From Noviherbaspirillum sedimenti (lineage in GTDB: Bacteria; Pseudomonadota; Gammaproteobacteria; Burkholderiales; Burkholderiaceae_D), in contig NZ_QYUQ01000002.1 of NCBI RefSeq assembly GCF_003590835.1, positions 372,001 to 436,000 of the forward strand: a DNA stretch of 64,000 nucleotides, in the 5' to 3' direction. The notes below the pieces were generated by a model. The model worked only from the letters and a program-made list of their open reading frames with translations, was not told where the DNA came from and searched no databases. A program made the position numbers and the translations under genes. Positions 1 through 8,603 of the stretch are shown here, one piece after another (the first letter of the stretch is position 1; each line of letters starts with the position of its first letter).

Positions 1-679
1 TGGTCGGGCCTATCTGGTCAATAATGCCGAACTACGGGTATTGCCGAGCGCGTCGGTTCTTCCCTTCCTTGGCAAGAACGCGAGTCCCAAAAACAGCGAT
101 CTGCTCGTGCTGGGCAATCCCGACCTTGGCGATCGCAGCCTTGATTTGCCCGGCGCCGAAGAAGAGGCAAAACTGCTTTCCAGGTTAAATGCGCGATCCA
201 AACTGCTGTTAAGAAAGCAGGCTTCCGAAACTGCCTTAAGAAAGCTCGGGCCGCAGCATCGGGAAATTCATTTCGCCATGCATGGGAAATTTGCCTCCGA
301 CAATCCTCTATCATCCGGCTTGTACATGTCGGCGGATGCGGAAAACGATGGCTTGCTGACGGTAGGGGAGCTTTACGATTTGCAGCTCAATGTGGATCTG
401 GTGGTCCTGTCCGCATGTGAAACCGCGCTTGGCGACGCCTCTCGCGGGGATGATGTGGTTGGCCTGAACCGCGGTTTTCTATACGCCGGCGCCAGTTCGA
501 TCGTCTCTTCCCTGTGGGAAGTCGATGACCAGGCGACGCGCGATCTGATGCTCGGTTTTTATCAAAACCGGACCGGGTCCGGCAAGGCCGCCGCGCTCAG
601 ACGTGCGCAACTGAAAATCATTGGCAAGTATCCGCATCCTTACTATTGGGCCGCGTTTCAGATCAGCGGCGTGTTCTGA
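1..679 (+). CDS. CHAT domain protein, C-terminal part (5' end outside window)
   Basis: The reading frame is open from base 2 to the TGA at 677-679, so the gene starts before the window. The visible part is the C-terminal half of a CHAT (caspase HetF-associated with TPR) domain: LVLGNPDLG, then the presumed catalytic His in FAMHGKF (codon 281-283) and the presumed catalytic Cys in LSACETALG (codon 416-418), ending in the family-typical HPYYWAAFQISG. It is clearly paralogous to the C-terminus of the TPR-CHAT gene at 713-3052, towards which it is convergent. N-terminal TPRs and a signal peptide would lie outside the window. Protease activity is inferred from the His/Cys pair only. Confidence 0.85.
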   Translation, partial: GRAYLVNNAELRVLPSASVLPFLGKNASPKNSDLLVLGNPDLGDRSLDLPGAEEEAKLLSRLNARSKLLLRKQASETALRKLGPQHREIHFAMHGKFASDNPLSSGLYMSADAENDGLLTVGELYDLQLNVDLVVLSACETALGDASRGDDVVGLNRGFLYAGASSIVSSLWEVDDQATRDLMLGFYQNRTGSGKAAALRRAQLKIIGKYPHPYYWAAFQISGVF

Positions 680-712
680 ACGGCAGGGCATTCCTGCTTC
701 TTGCCGCCGTCG

Positions 713-3052
713 TCAGCGCTTGCCCGCCAGCTGGAAGGCCGCCCAGTAATAGGGGTGGGGGTATTTCGCCTTGACTGCCCGCTGCGCCTTCAGCAGGGCA
801 TCGGACTTGGCGGAGACGCCGACTTCCTTGTAGAAGCGGGTCATCATCTCGTAGGTCGCCTGGTCATCGACTTCCCACAGGCTGGCGATGATGCTGGCGG
901 CGCCGGCATAGAAGAACCCGCGGGTCAGGCCAATGACGTCGTCGCCGTTGTCGATTTTCCCGAGCCCGGTTTCGCAGGCGCTCAGGGTGACCAGGTCCGC
1001 ATTTAATTCGAGCGAATACAGTTCGTCGACGGTGAGCGTGCCGGTTTCCATGGCGCTGCCTTTTTTTTCCGGCGCGAGGAACAGTCCCGACTGCAGCGGC
1101 TGCTCCGGATTGAACTTGCCATGGCTGGCGAAATGAATCCAGGCGTATTGGGCGCCTTCCGACTTCACGACGGATTTGGTAGCGGCGCCGCGCAGCAAGA
1201 CTTTGGCATCCGGATGCAGACGGGCGATTTCGGCAGCCTCCTTTTGTGCGCCCGGCAGGTCCAGTTGCGGATTGCCGAGGTCCGGATTGCCCAGCACCAG
1301 CAAGCCCTTGCCGGAGGTTTTGCGTCCGTTCAGAAACTTGAGCATGCTGGCGCTGGGCAAGAGGCGGATGCTGTAGCGATCGACCAGGAATTCCTTGCTA
1401 GCGGCGAGTGCATTGAAGGGCAGGTAATGCAGCACGCCGTGCGGGACGATCAAAAGCTTGCCCTCCTTCGGCAGGCCGAGCGGCGCCAGCAGGCGCGCGT
1501 ACAGCTGGCTGCCGAGCGCGTGAAAGTCGCGCGACTGCGGGTTTTGCACTGCTGCGCGCATGCGTCGTGCCTGTTCGGCCAGGCCGGTACCGTCGAGGCG
1601 GACCGCGCGCAAGGCGCCTTGCGTCGCAACGAAGGCGTACAGGTCGCGGCCGAAGTAATAGAATTCGACCAGCGTTTCATCGGGCTGCAGCAGGCCGCGC
1701 AGTTCCGCTTCGCCGATGCCACTGACCGTCACCAGCGAAGCCAGTTCCGGATCCGCCTTGCGCAGCCGCTCGGATGCGGCCGCCATGCTGCGGCGGACTT
1801 GCTGCTGCCGTTCAAGCTGCTGTGCGGTCGCGCTCAGGCGATCGGGGACCGACAGCGCCGCGTTCAGCCGCGTCATTTCCGCCAGCGAGGCGCCGGCAGT
1901 CGTGGACTGGCCGAAATTTTCTTTCGAGGCGAGCATGTCCACCAGGGCGCGCGCCTTGGCGCGTTCGGCGAGTTCGAAGGCTTCGCCATCGCGTCTGGCG
2001 CGGATCAGCGCGCCGATCAGATGGCTGTAGATGGCCTGCTTGTCGCCGACGAAGCCGATCTTGCCGGCATCGCTGCGGATGGTCGAGCGCTCCTGTTCGA
2101 TGACTTCGACCGCCTGCCGGTAATAGCGGATGGCGTCGGCCGGCTTGCCGTCCTTTTCGGCGATGCGGCCGCGGTTGAACAGGCCGGTCCAGTAAGTATC
2201 CCCTTGCGTGCTGAAACGCGGGTGGGTGAGGGCGGCATCGTAACTGGCGCGCGCATCATCGATGCGTCCCAGTTCCAGCAGCACGGCGCCGCGGCTTGCG
2301 GCTTCGGCGGCGCGCATGTACGACACGCTATCCTCGCCGAACTTCCCGGGTTGCGCATAGAAATTCTGCACCATCGGGCTGCCTGCAAATTTTTCGGTTT
2401 CCTCCAGCGCTAGCGCGTAGTCTTTCGTCAGCATATAAATTTCGGCAAGCCAGTGATGCTTCATGTCAGCCACGGCGGCATCCTGTGCCGTGGGAACATG
2501 AGCGGCAAGCCGCTTTGCCGTATTGCGGGCATTTGCGATGTCGCCTGAAGCTGCATAGACGATGCCAAGCTTGCCAAGTGAATGCACATCGATGTCCTTC
2601 GGGTCTTTCATTGCCATCAGCAAGGCATCGATCGCCCTGCGGTAGTCGCCGACCTGGCGATAGCCTTCCGCGAAGACCTGATAGATCGTGGCCGAGAAAT
2701 CTTGCCGGATGCCGGAACCGTAATCGAACATGAAGACGCCGTTGACGGCGCGCGTGCGCAGTTTGTCGAAGCAGTCCGTCATCTTGCCGAACTGGCGCGC
2801 ATCGCTATAGGCGGTGCAGAGGTGAAAAAGAATGTCGGTCTTCAGTTCGCCTTTTGCCGCAAACGATTCCAGATGCGCGACGTTTTCGGCGTGGAGGCCC
2901 ATGCCTTTCAGCTCGCCCATCTTCATGAGATCGCTGTGGCTCAATTCGACTGTCTGTGATTTGCCATTCGCTGGATTCTGCGGGCTTTGGGCCGACGCCC
3001 AGCCAGCGAGCAGCGAAAGCATCAGGGTTGCCAGAGCGCTTGTCGGTTTCAT
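713..3052 (-). CDS. exported TPR-CHAT domain protein
   Basis: 779 residues. I start at the ATG at 3052, 13 bases after the preceding gene's stop, because this places a signal peptide (MKPTSALATLMLSLLAG, ending WASAQ) at the N-terminus; an upstream in-frame ATG at 3106 would overlap the OmpA gene. Residues of about 50-400 look like tetratricopeptide repeats (motifs such as YRRAIDALLMAM and YDAALTHP). The C-terminal CHAT domain carries His644 (FASHGKF) and Cys693 (LSACETGLG), the caspase-type dyad. CHAT proteins are caspase-clan peptidases often controlled through their TPR part. The signal peptide implies action outside the cytoplasm, unlike the cytoplasmic TPR-CHAT of Craspase. Last gene of a five-gene minus-strand operon. 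Confidence 0.88.
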   Translation of the reverse strand: MKPTSALATLMLSLLAGWASAQSPQNPANGKSQTVELSHSDLMKMGELKGMGLHAENVAHLESFAAKGELKTDILFHLCTAYSDARQFGKMTDCFDKLRTRAVNGVFMFDYGSGIRQDFSATIYQVFAEGYRQVGDYRRAIDALLMAMKDPKDIDVHSLGKLGIVYAASGDIANARNTAKRLAAHVPTAQDAAVADMKHHWLAEIYMLTKDYALALEETEKFAGSPMVQNFYAQPGKFGEDSVSYMRAAEAASRGAVLLELGRIDDARASYDAALTHPRFSTQGDTYWTGLFNRGRIAEKDGKPADAIRYYRQAVEVIEQERSTIRSDAGKIGFVGDKQAIYSHLIGALIRARRDGEAFELAERAKARALVDMLASKENFGQSTTAGASLAEMTRLNAALSVPDRLSATAQQLERQQQVRRSMAAASERLRKADPELASLVTVSGIGEAELRGLLQPDETLVEFYYFGRDLYAFVATQGALRAVRLDGTGLAEQARRMRAAVQNPQSRDFHALGSQLYARLLAPLGLPKEGKLLIVPHGVLHYLPFNALAASKEFLVDRYSIRLLPSASMLKFLNGRKTSGKGLLVLGNPDLGNPQLDLPGAQKEAAEIARLHPDAKVLLRGAATKSVVKSEGAQYAWIHFASHGKFNPEQPLQSGLFLAPEKKGSAMETGTLTVDELYSLELNADLVTLSACETGLGKIDNGDDVIGLTRGFFYAGAASIIASLWEVDDQATYEMMTRFYKEVGVSAKSDALLKAQRAVKAKYPHPYYWAAFQLAGKR

Positions 3053-3065
3053 GAGTATGGCCCGG

Positions 3066-3731
3066 TCAATTGCGGCGCACTTCGACGCGCCGGTTGATTT
3101 CGTCATCCGCCTGATCCGGATTCAGCAGGCGGTCGAAGCCGAAGCCGAGTATCACCAGGCGCTCGCGCGCGATGCCATGCCGTTTCGCCAGATAGTCGCC
3201 GACCGCGGCCGCGCGTTCGCAGGACAGGCGCTTGTTGTAGTCGCCATTTCCCTGCCTGTCGGTATGGCCGGCGATGACGAAGGTCTCGGTGCGAAGTTCA
3301 GGGCTCTTGAGCGCCTGTCCCAGCGCATCGAGCATCTGCTCGGCATCCGCGGACAGCTTCGATGAATCCAGCGCGAAACGCACGTTCAGGTCGACCTTGG
3401 GCGCATCGGTGACATACAAGGCCCGGGTTTTCCCGGCGCCACGCGTGCCTGCGAGTGCATTGCCCGGTGTGTCGCACAGCGCGGTGGTGGCATCCGGCAG
3501 TTTTGCGTCGGGGCGGATCAGGGCCCTGGTGCGGCGTGCAGGAGCCTGGCCATCCGGCATCGGCTTTGCCAGTGCTTCGATCAGTTCCTGCGCAGACGGC
3601 GCATCCAGGCGGCTTTGCGCATGCGCAGGCAGCGACGGCAATGCCAGCGTCGCCATCATCGCGGCAAGAGTGCCGATACGGCGCGGTAAAAAGCGAAAAC
3701 CCGCACGGGGGGGCATGGAGGGCGAATGCAT
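3066..3731 (-). CDS. OmpA family protein, exported
   Basis: 221 residues. The ATG at 3731 is preferred because GGAGAAG lies just upstream and it falls 16 bases after the caspase gene stop. A hydrophobic N-terminal segment ending PAHAQS looks like a signal peptide. The C-terminal ~110 residues are an OmpA_C domain: LNVRFALDSSKL, then IAGHTDRQGNGDYNKRLSCE with the peptidoglycan-contacting Asp and Arg positions, and NRRVEVRRN at the end. The likely role is anchoring to peptidoglycan in the periplasm. It is sandwiched between the caspase and CHAT genes with very short gaps, so it probably belongs functionally to them, perhaps as their tether; that is inference. Confidence 0.85.
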   Translation of the reverse strand: MHSPSMPPRAGFRFLPRRIGTLAAMMATLALPSLPAHAQSRLDAPSAQELIEALAKPMPDGQAPARRTRALIRPDAKLPDATTALCDTPGNALAGTRGAGKTRALYVTDAPKVDLNVRFALDSSKLSADAEQMLDALGQALKSPELRTETFVIAGHTDRQGNGDYNKRLSCERAAAVGDYLAKRHGIARERLVILGFGFDRLLNPDQADDEINRRVEVRRN

Positions 3732-3747
3732 CAACTTCTCCACGCGT

Positions 3748-5172
3748 CTAGTTGACTTCAATGATCGGCAGCACGGCGCTGGCGCCGATGCGTCCCGGCG
3801 CACTGGCCCCTTGCCCCATTCCGACTACGGCCAGGTTACGTACTGCGCGTGTGCTGGCGGCAGTTGAACGGAAAGGCGTACTGGCGATTTCCGTCATGCC
3901 GGCGCCGAATTCGCGCGGCGTCTCCGACAGGATCGCCATGACATAACTGGTACCGGCCGGGCCTGCAGCCTGGATGCCCCAGGATGGGCGCGGCAGCAGC
4001 GTGGTGCCCGCCTGGACATGATTGTTGGCGTCGCGGCTGTTGGGGAACAGAAGGTCGAAGGATTTGCCGTCCGAGCCTACATGCAGCAGGTAGAGATAGC
4101 CACTCTGGTTCGTGGTCACCGAGAGGTCGAGGTAATCCCGACCGATCTTCATGCTGGGCTTGGCGCTGCGCAATTGCACGCGCATGTTTGGCGAGGCCTG
4201 CTGGCGCAGGTTTTCCAGCGCAGCCAGTGCATTGGCTGCGCCGTCAGCGGACGCCGCGGCGGCGCCGGCAGTGCCGCCCTGCGCCGGCATGGCGGAATGG
4301 GCGAAGGCCAGCGGCAGGTCGGCGTTGCCGACCAGTGTGATGGTTTGGTTGTAGTTATTGTTGCGAATCCATTCCTGTGCGCAACGCTGCAGTTCGCGTC
4401 CGGTCAGCATGCCGCTGCGGTCGGCGTCCGCGCGCGCATCCAGGCAACTGGACCAGGCGACCGTGGCGGAACTGCCACGTGAGGTTGCAAACGCTACCTC
4501 ATTGTCGGCGGCAGCGGCGATGTAGAGGAAATTGGCACCCGCCTTAGCGGCTGTCGGTACCAGGTTGCGCGTCATCTTTGCATTGATCGCATTGCCGCAC
4601 TGGTAATTCGCGGTGTTCGTCACATCCTTCCAGGTTTTTGCCTTGCGATCGGGATCGGCATGGATGTCGCGACTCTTGGTGGCCTGTCCGCCCGAGAAAC
4701 AGGAGTCATTCAGCATCACGACCTGTCCCGCTTTTGCCGCGAGTTGCTTGAGCGTCGTCTCTAGTTCAATGTCATCAAAGGTGCTCATGTCATGCGTCAC
4801 CATGCCTTCGGAACATTTGCCAGCCCCGCGCGAGGACCTTTGCGAGCCGTGTCCGGAGTAGTAGATGAAGACATTGTCACCCTGCGCAATGCGCGTCGTC
4901 AGCGTCGCCAGCGTCGCTTGCAACCCGTGCTGGGACAGCTGGCTATCCTTGTGGTCGAGGATGTTCGGTTCCTGCACGCCCATGGATTGCGCAATCTTGC
5001 GCGCCATGCGGGCATCCAGATCGATTCCCGGCAGCGATGCATTCGGATTACTGTAATTCCCGATTGTCAAGATCAGGGCATAGTTCTCGGCATGCAGCGG
5101 CGCTGCCGCGAGGGCACCGAGTGCAGCCAATCCGAAGGGGGCGATGTGTCGCTTCAGTGAAGTCAATTTCAT
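3748..5172 (-). CDS. exported caspase family protein with C-terminal DUF4384-like domain
   Basis: 474 residues with a signal peptide (MKLTSLKRHIAPFGLAALGA, cleavage near LHAEN). The peptidase C14 domain runs from about residue 30 to 290: IGNYSNPNASLPGIDLDAR, His108 in YYSGHGSQ and Cys158 in LNDSCFSGG, the classic caspase/metacaspase dyad. After a Gly/Ala-rich linker, residues of about 330-445 look like DUF4384 (SGYLYLLHVGSDGKSFDLLF), a module often attached to caspases and Ser/Thr kinases. Middle gene of the operon, 37 bases from the DUF4384-like gene upstream. Substrate unknown. Metacaspase-like activity (Arg/Lys specificity, Ca dependence) is a family expectation, not visible here. Confidence 0.9.
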   Translation of the reverse strand: MKLTSLKRHIAPFGLAALGALAAAPLHAENYALILTIGNYSNPNASLPGIDLDARMARKIAQSMGVQEPNILDHKDSQLSQHGLQATLATLTTRIAQGDNVFIYYSGHGSQRSSRGAGKCSEGMVTHDMSTFDDIELETTLKQLAAKAGQVVMLNDSCFSGGQATKSRDIHADPDRKAKTWKDVTNTANYQCGNAINAKMTRNLVPTAAKAGANFLYIAAAADNEVAFATSRGSSATVAWSSCLDARADADRSGMLTGRELQRCAQEWIRNNNYNQTITLVGNADLPLAFAHSAMPAQGGTAGAAAASADGAANALAALENLRQQASPNMRVQLRSAKPSMKIGRDYLDLSVTTNQSGYLYLLHVGSDGKSFDLLFPNSRDANNHVQAGTTLLPRPSWGIQAAGPAGTSYVMAILSETPREFGAGMTEIASTPFRSTAASTRAVRNLAVVGMGQGASAPGRIGASAVLPIIEVN

Positions 5173-5209
5173 TCCGGTTCCAGTCGTGTCGTCGAGGAAA
5201 AGCGGCGGC

Positions 5210-6256
5210 TCAATTGCCGTGCCGCAGGACCAGGATCTGGCTCAGTCCAAGATAGGCGCCGTTTTGCGCCAGTTGCGAATAGGCGGTCGCTTCCGGCATG
5301 TCCTGGCGATACACGGGCTGGCGGTTCAGTTCCTGGTTGGTAGCCTGCGGATGGCGGACGTTCAGCGATAGCAGTTCGAGGCCGGTCTTGCCTTCGAAAG
5401 TAAAGTATTCGCTGGCGCCCAGGGGCAGCATGGCCACTTCGCCGGCCTTGATCCGTACGACCTGGTCGGCGCGGGCCGGATAAAGCTGGCCGGCCCAGCT
5501 TGGCGGATGGCTGAACACGCCCTCCGGGCTGACCGTGCCCGGCTGGGCGCGCAACGCGTCCAGTGACACGATCGCATCGAAGGTGCTGACCAGCCGTAAT
5601 TTGAAGCGCTCGCCGGTGCGGAACGCTGCCACCAGCGAACGGGTTTCGGTCACGCGGTTCTGGCTATCGAGCATCATGGCCGATACCGTTACGCCCTGAT
5701 AATTTGCCCTGCCGTCCCATGGTTTATTGGGATCGAATGCGGCCTGCTGCGTCGCGAAGGGCACGTCGGGTTGCCCCAGGATCAGCGGCGCCGGGCTGAA
5801 GTGCGGCGCCTGTGTAAACGGAATCTGCTGTCCAGGTTGCAGATTGTAAGAAGCGGGCTGCGGTGACGGAATCCAGGCGCTTTGCGAGCCTTGCGCCATG
5901 GTCGCCAGGCTGCCTTGCAACTGCGGGGCGATCTGGTTGACGAATGCCGCCGCCAGCGAGACTGCGGTGGACGGCTGTGCGGCACCTGCCTGCGCCGGCA
6001 TGGCGGCACCGCCGATGCGGTTGTTCGCCCAATTGTTGATCGCCTGGAAAATGGTCAGTCCAGCATACCCGGCCAGGTTGAGCAAGCCGAATTTCTGCGT
6101 CGCTTCAGTTTGCTTCTCGGCAGGCGGCAGCGTCTGCGTGGACGATTGGGCGTGCGCGGTCAGCGGCGTCATGCAAGCCAGCGTCAGGCAGATACCGGTG
6201 CGGGCAGCCTGTTTTGCGAATGTCCGGCCAGCGCGCGATTCGGAGATGGTTTTCAT
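5210..6256 (-). CDS. exported DUF4384-like protein of the caspase operon
   Basis: 348 residues with an N-terminal signal sequence (hydrophobic stretch TGICLTLACMTPLTAHAQ). Residues 40-150 are Ala/Gln-rich and may contain one further hydrophobic stretch (LLNLAGYAGLTIFQAI). The C-terminal part has the pattern of DUF4384-type beta domains: FRTGERFKLRLVSTFDAIVS, then LYPARADQVVRI and MLPLGASEYFTFEG. Function is not known. The matching module in the caspase gene and in the next gene upstream suggests a shared structural or partner-binding role. Gap to the caspase gene is 37 bases, fitting one transcript. Confidence 0.7.
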   Translation of the reverse strand: MKTISESRAGRTFAKQAARTGICLTLACMTPLTAHAQSSTQTLPPAEKQTEATQKFGLLNLAGYAGLTIFQAINNWANNRIGGAAMPAQAGAAQPSTAVSLAAAFVNQIAPQLQGSLATMAQGSQSAWIPSPQPASYNLQPGQQIPFTQAPHFSPAPLILGQPDVPFATQQAAFDPNKPWDGRANYQGVTVSAMMLDSQNRVTETRSLVAAFRTGERFKLRLVSTFDAIVSLDALRAQPGTVSPEGVFSHPPSWAGQLYPARADQVVRIKAGEVAMLPLGASEYFTFEGKTGLELLSLNVRHPQATNQELNRQPVYRQDMPEATAYSQLAQNGAYLGLSQILVLRHGN

Positions 6257-6291
6257 TGTGTCGTTCCCTGGATGGTCAGAGAGCTGCGGGT

Positions 6292-6909
6292 TTATTGATG
6301 GCGGATATGAATCGTGACAAATCCGCCCTGGCCGTTCGGGTTGTAGAAATAAGTGCCCTGGTTGGTGTTTTCCGTCACCAGCCGAATGTCTTTGGCTGAC
6401 TTGCCGGCGCTGCCATTGGCGGCCATCATGCCCTGGAATGCAGGGAAAGGATCGCCGCTATGGCCCGAGGGCAGCAAAACAACGTGCAACTGATCCACGC
6501 CGCGATTGCCGGTCAATTGCATGAGGTTACTGACGGATTCTACGCCTGCCTTGACGCGCGCTCGCCAGATTGGCGCCTTGCTGGTTTCGCCGACAGGGGG
6601 GGTGTTGAAGATCGCAACCTCGCCGTCACGGGGCGAAAGGAGCTTGATGCGGAATTTGTCGCCGGTCGAGAAGGGGGCCTCGACGGAGCGCGTAACCAGC
6701 ATGTTGAGCGGTCCTTCAGTCAGCACGGAGACGGCCAGGGCATCGGGTCGGGCCGTATTGGCCGCCGCACCCGGCGCCGCGGCAGCTTGTGCCAGGGATG
6801 CCAGCACGACTTCCTTGGCACGCGGGGCGGACTGGGATTGCGCGTAGACGCCGCAGGCGGCAAGGCCTAGTTGGGCGGCGAGCAGGATTTGTGTGACTAA
6901 ACGGTTCAT
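6292..6909 (-). CDS. exported DUF4384-like protein, first gene of the caspase operon
   Basis: 205 residues. The ATG at 6909 has AGGGAAAAAG directly upstream and opens a signal peptide (MNRLVTQILLAAQLGLAACG, then VYAQSQ). A Cys sits in LAACGVYAQ, so lipidation is possible but the signal-peptidase I reading (VYAQ) is equally good. The middle holds FSTGDKFRIKLLSPRDGEVA and VGETSKAPIWRARVKAGVES, the same layout as the DUF4384-like part of the downstream genes. Function unknown. An upstream ATG at 7008 in the same frame lacks a ribosome site and a sensible N-terminus. It leads the operon ending at 713. Confidence 0.68.
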   Translation of the reverse strand: MNRLVTQILLAAQLGLAACGVYAQSQSAPRAKEVVLASLAQAAAAPGAAANTARPDALAVSVLTEGPLNMLVTRSVEAPFSTGDKFRIKLLSPRDGEVAIFNTPPVGETSKAPIWRARVKAGVESVSNLMQLTGNRGVDQLHVVLLPSGHSGDPFPAFQGMMAANGSAGKSAKDIRLVTENTNQGTYFYNPNGQGGFVTIHIRHQ

Positions 6910-7155
6910 TCTTTTTCCCTGAGTTTTATGGCCAATTCGACAGCGTTGTCGTGAGGGTAAACTGGATGGAATGCAAACATCCACAAGCGGTGGGCAGCCG
7001 CATACCATACATATCTTGCGATTGATTTTGAGAAATATATCCGAAAGGCATTACTTTGGGTTGCTTGCCGCCGCTTTATCGATAATTTGTAAATTGAAAC
7101 GCTACGAAATGTTGAATTTATGTAATCCCGACCGTTTGGCCGATATCTGAGGACG
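6910..7155. other. intergenic region upstream of the caspase/CHAT operon
   Basis: About 250 bases, noticeably richer in A/T than the flanking genes, separating the operon start (6909) from the terminator of the Bax-inhibitor gene. The operon promoter must lie here. I could not pick a convincing -35/-10 pair by eye, and no ORF in it looks real. Confidence 0.5.
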
Positions 7156-7183
7156 AAAAAAAACGGCCTTCCGGCCGGTTTTT
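7156..7183. terminator. bidirectional intrinsic terminator after the Bax-inhibitor gene
   Basis: An inverted repeat CGGCC-loop-GGCCG is flanked by A-runs on one side and T-runs on the other, 18 bases past the stop of the gene at 7201-7890 on the minus strand. It should work in both directions. Confidence 0.75.
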
Positions 7184-7200
7184 GTAGAGAGGCTTCAAGC

Positions 7201-7890
7201 TTAATCGTCGCCGCCAAAAATCCCCAGAATCGACAGCAGGTTGGCGAAAATATTGTAGACATCCAGATAGATGCTCAAGGTGGCGGTGATGTAATTGGTT
7301 TCGCCGCCATTGATGACTTGCTGGACGTCATACAGGATGTACGCCGAGAAAATACCGATCAGGATCACCGACAGGGCCAGTTGCAGCGCCGGCAGTTGCA
7401 GGAAGATGTTGGCGACCATGGCCACCAGCGCCACCAGCATGCCGACGAACAGCCATTTGCCCATGCCGGAGAAATCGCGCTTGGATACCGTGGCGATGGT
7501 AGCCATTACGGTAAAGATCGCCGCCGTGCCGCCGAAGGCGGTCATGATTAGCGAAGCGCCGTTGGAATAACCCAGGGTATGGCTGATCAGGCGCGACAGC
7601 ATCAGGCCCATGACAAAGGTAAAACCCAGCAATACGGCTACGCCCATGGCGGAGTGCTTGGTTTTCTCGATCGCCCAGATGAAGCCGAAGGCGATTGCCA
7701 TGAAGGCAATGAAGCCGATGAACGGGCTGCCGGCGAACAGGGAAAATTTGAATTGCACGCCCAGCCAGGCGCCGAGCACGGTCGGCACCATTGATAGCGC
7801 GAGCAGCAGGTAGGTATTGCGCAACACCCGGTTGCGCGCGACGGCCGGTTGCGCGGCGGTGCTGTAAGCGTGTTGCAGGGGTTGGTTCAT
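7201..7890 (-). CDS. Bax inhibitor-1 / YccA family membrane protein
   Basis: 229 residues with about seven hydrophobic segments and the BI-1 family feel: LLALSMVPTVLGAWLGV near the N-terminus, NGASLIMTAFGGTAAIFTVMA in the middle, and YILYDVQQVINGGETNYI followed by SIYLDVYNIFANLLSILG at the end. The last part is the signature region with the acidic residues proposed as a proton/calcium sensor. Family members in bacteria (YccA, YbhL) are inner-membrane proteins, some interacting with FtsH. The HflKC genes, whose products control FtsH, are in the same window but not adjacent. Monocistronic, with its own terminator. Confidence 0.9.
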   Translation of the reverse strand: MNQPLQHAYSTAAQPAVARNRVLRNTYLLLALSMVPTVLGAWLGVQFKFSLFAGSPFIGFIAFMAIAFGFIWAIEKTKHSAMGVAVLLGFTFVMGLMLSRLISHTLGYSNGASLIMTAFGGTAAIFTVMATIATVSKRDFSGMGKWLFVGMLVALVAMVANIFLQLPALQLALSVILIGIFSAYILYDVQQVINGGETNYITATLSIYLDVYNIFANLLSILGIFGGDD

Positions 7891-8101
7891 ATATTGCCTC
7901 CAGTAATGGTATCAGGTTTGCAATCCCAAGAATAGCATGACTGCGGCAGCAATGCTTTATGATAAATTGGGAAATACAGAGGATTTACTCCCGGTTTCCT
8001 ATGGGGTTCAAGTCATGGGGAGGGCGTTTCGTGCTAAAATCGAAGGTTAGTTGAATTTTTAACGTTTACCCTTAACCCTTTCATTTTATTGGAGTTTTTA
8101 G

Positions 8102-8527
8102 ATGGCAATCGAACGCACCCTGTCGATCATTAAACCGGACGCAGTCGCAAAAAACGTGATCGGCCAGATCTACACCCGTTTTGAATCCGCCGGCCTGAAG
8201 GTCATCGCCGCCCGCATGGCGCAACTGTCGCGCGCCGAAGCCGAAGGCTTCTACGCCGTGCACCGCGAGCGTCCTTTCTTCAAGGATCTGGTCGATTTCA
8301 TGGTGTCCGGCCCAGTCATGATCCAGGTGCTGGAAGGTGAAGGCGCGATCGCCAAGAACCGTGACCTGATGGGTGCTACCGATCCGAAGAAAGCTGAAAA
8401 AGGCACCATCCGCGCCGATTTCGCCGATTCGATCGATGCCAACGCCGTGCATGGCTCCGACGCAGCAGAAACCGCCGCCGTCGAAATCGCCTATTATTTC
8501 CCGGCCCTGAACGTCTATTCGCGTTAA
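8102..8527 (+). CDS. ndk: nucleoside diphosphate kinase
   Basis: 141 residues, full family length. It transfers the gamma phosphate between nucleoside tri- and diphosphates via a phosphohistidine. The start [18 protein letters not shown] and the catalytic His117 in NAVHGSDA are typical. TTGGAG lies ahead of the ATG. First gene of a run of same-strand genes (rlmN, pilW, rodZ, ispG) in the order common in betaproteobacteria. Confidence 0.98.
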   Translation: MAIERTLSIIKPDAVAKNVIGQIYTRFESAGLKVIAARMAQLSRAEAEGFYAVHRERPFFKDLVDFMVSGPVMIQVLEGEGAIAKNRDLMGATDPKKAEKGTIRADFADSIDANAVHGSDAAETAAVEIAYYFPALNVYSR

Positions 8528-8542
8528 TCCCCCGTTGTCCTC

Positions 8543-8573
8543 CCCGCGCCTGCCAGTCGGCAGTCTGCGCGGG
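8543..8573 (+). other. hairpin between ndk and rlmN
   Basis: CCCGCGC and GCGCGGG enclose a second inner stem CTGCC/GGCAG, so a stable two-part hairpin forms in the ndk-rlmN spacer. There is no T-run after it, so it may tune readthrough or mRNA stability rather than terminate. Confidence 0.45.
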
Positions 8574-8603
8574 CGGACAACAACATGAAGTTGAAGTGGA
8601 CCT

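Noticed and set aside
1121..2413. 430-codon plus-strand ORF inside the TPR-CHAT gene
   Set aside because: Shadow frame of the well-supported minus-strand gene; composition is typical of antisense translation.
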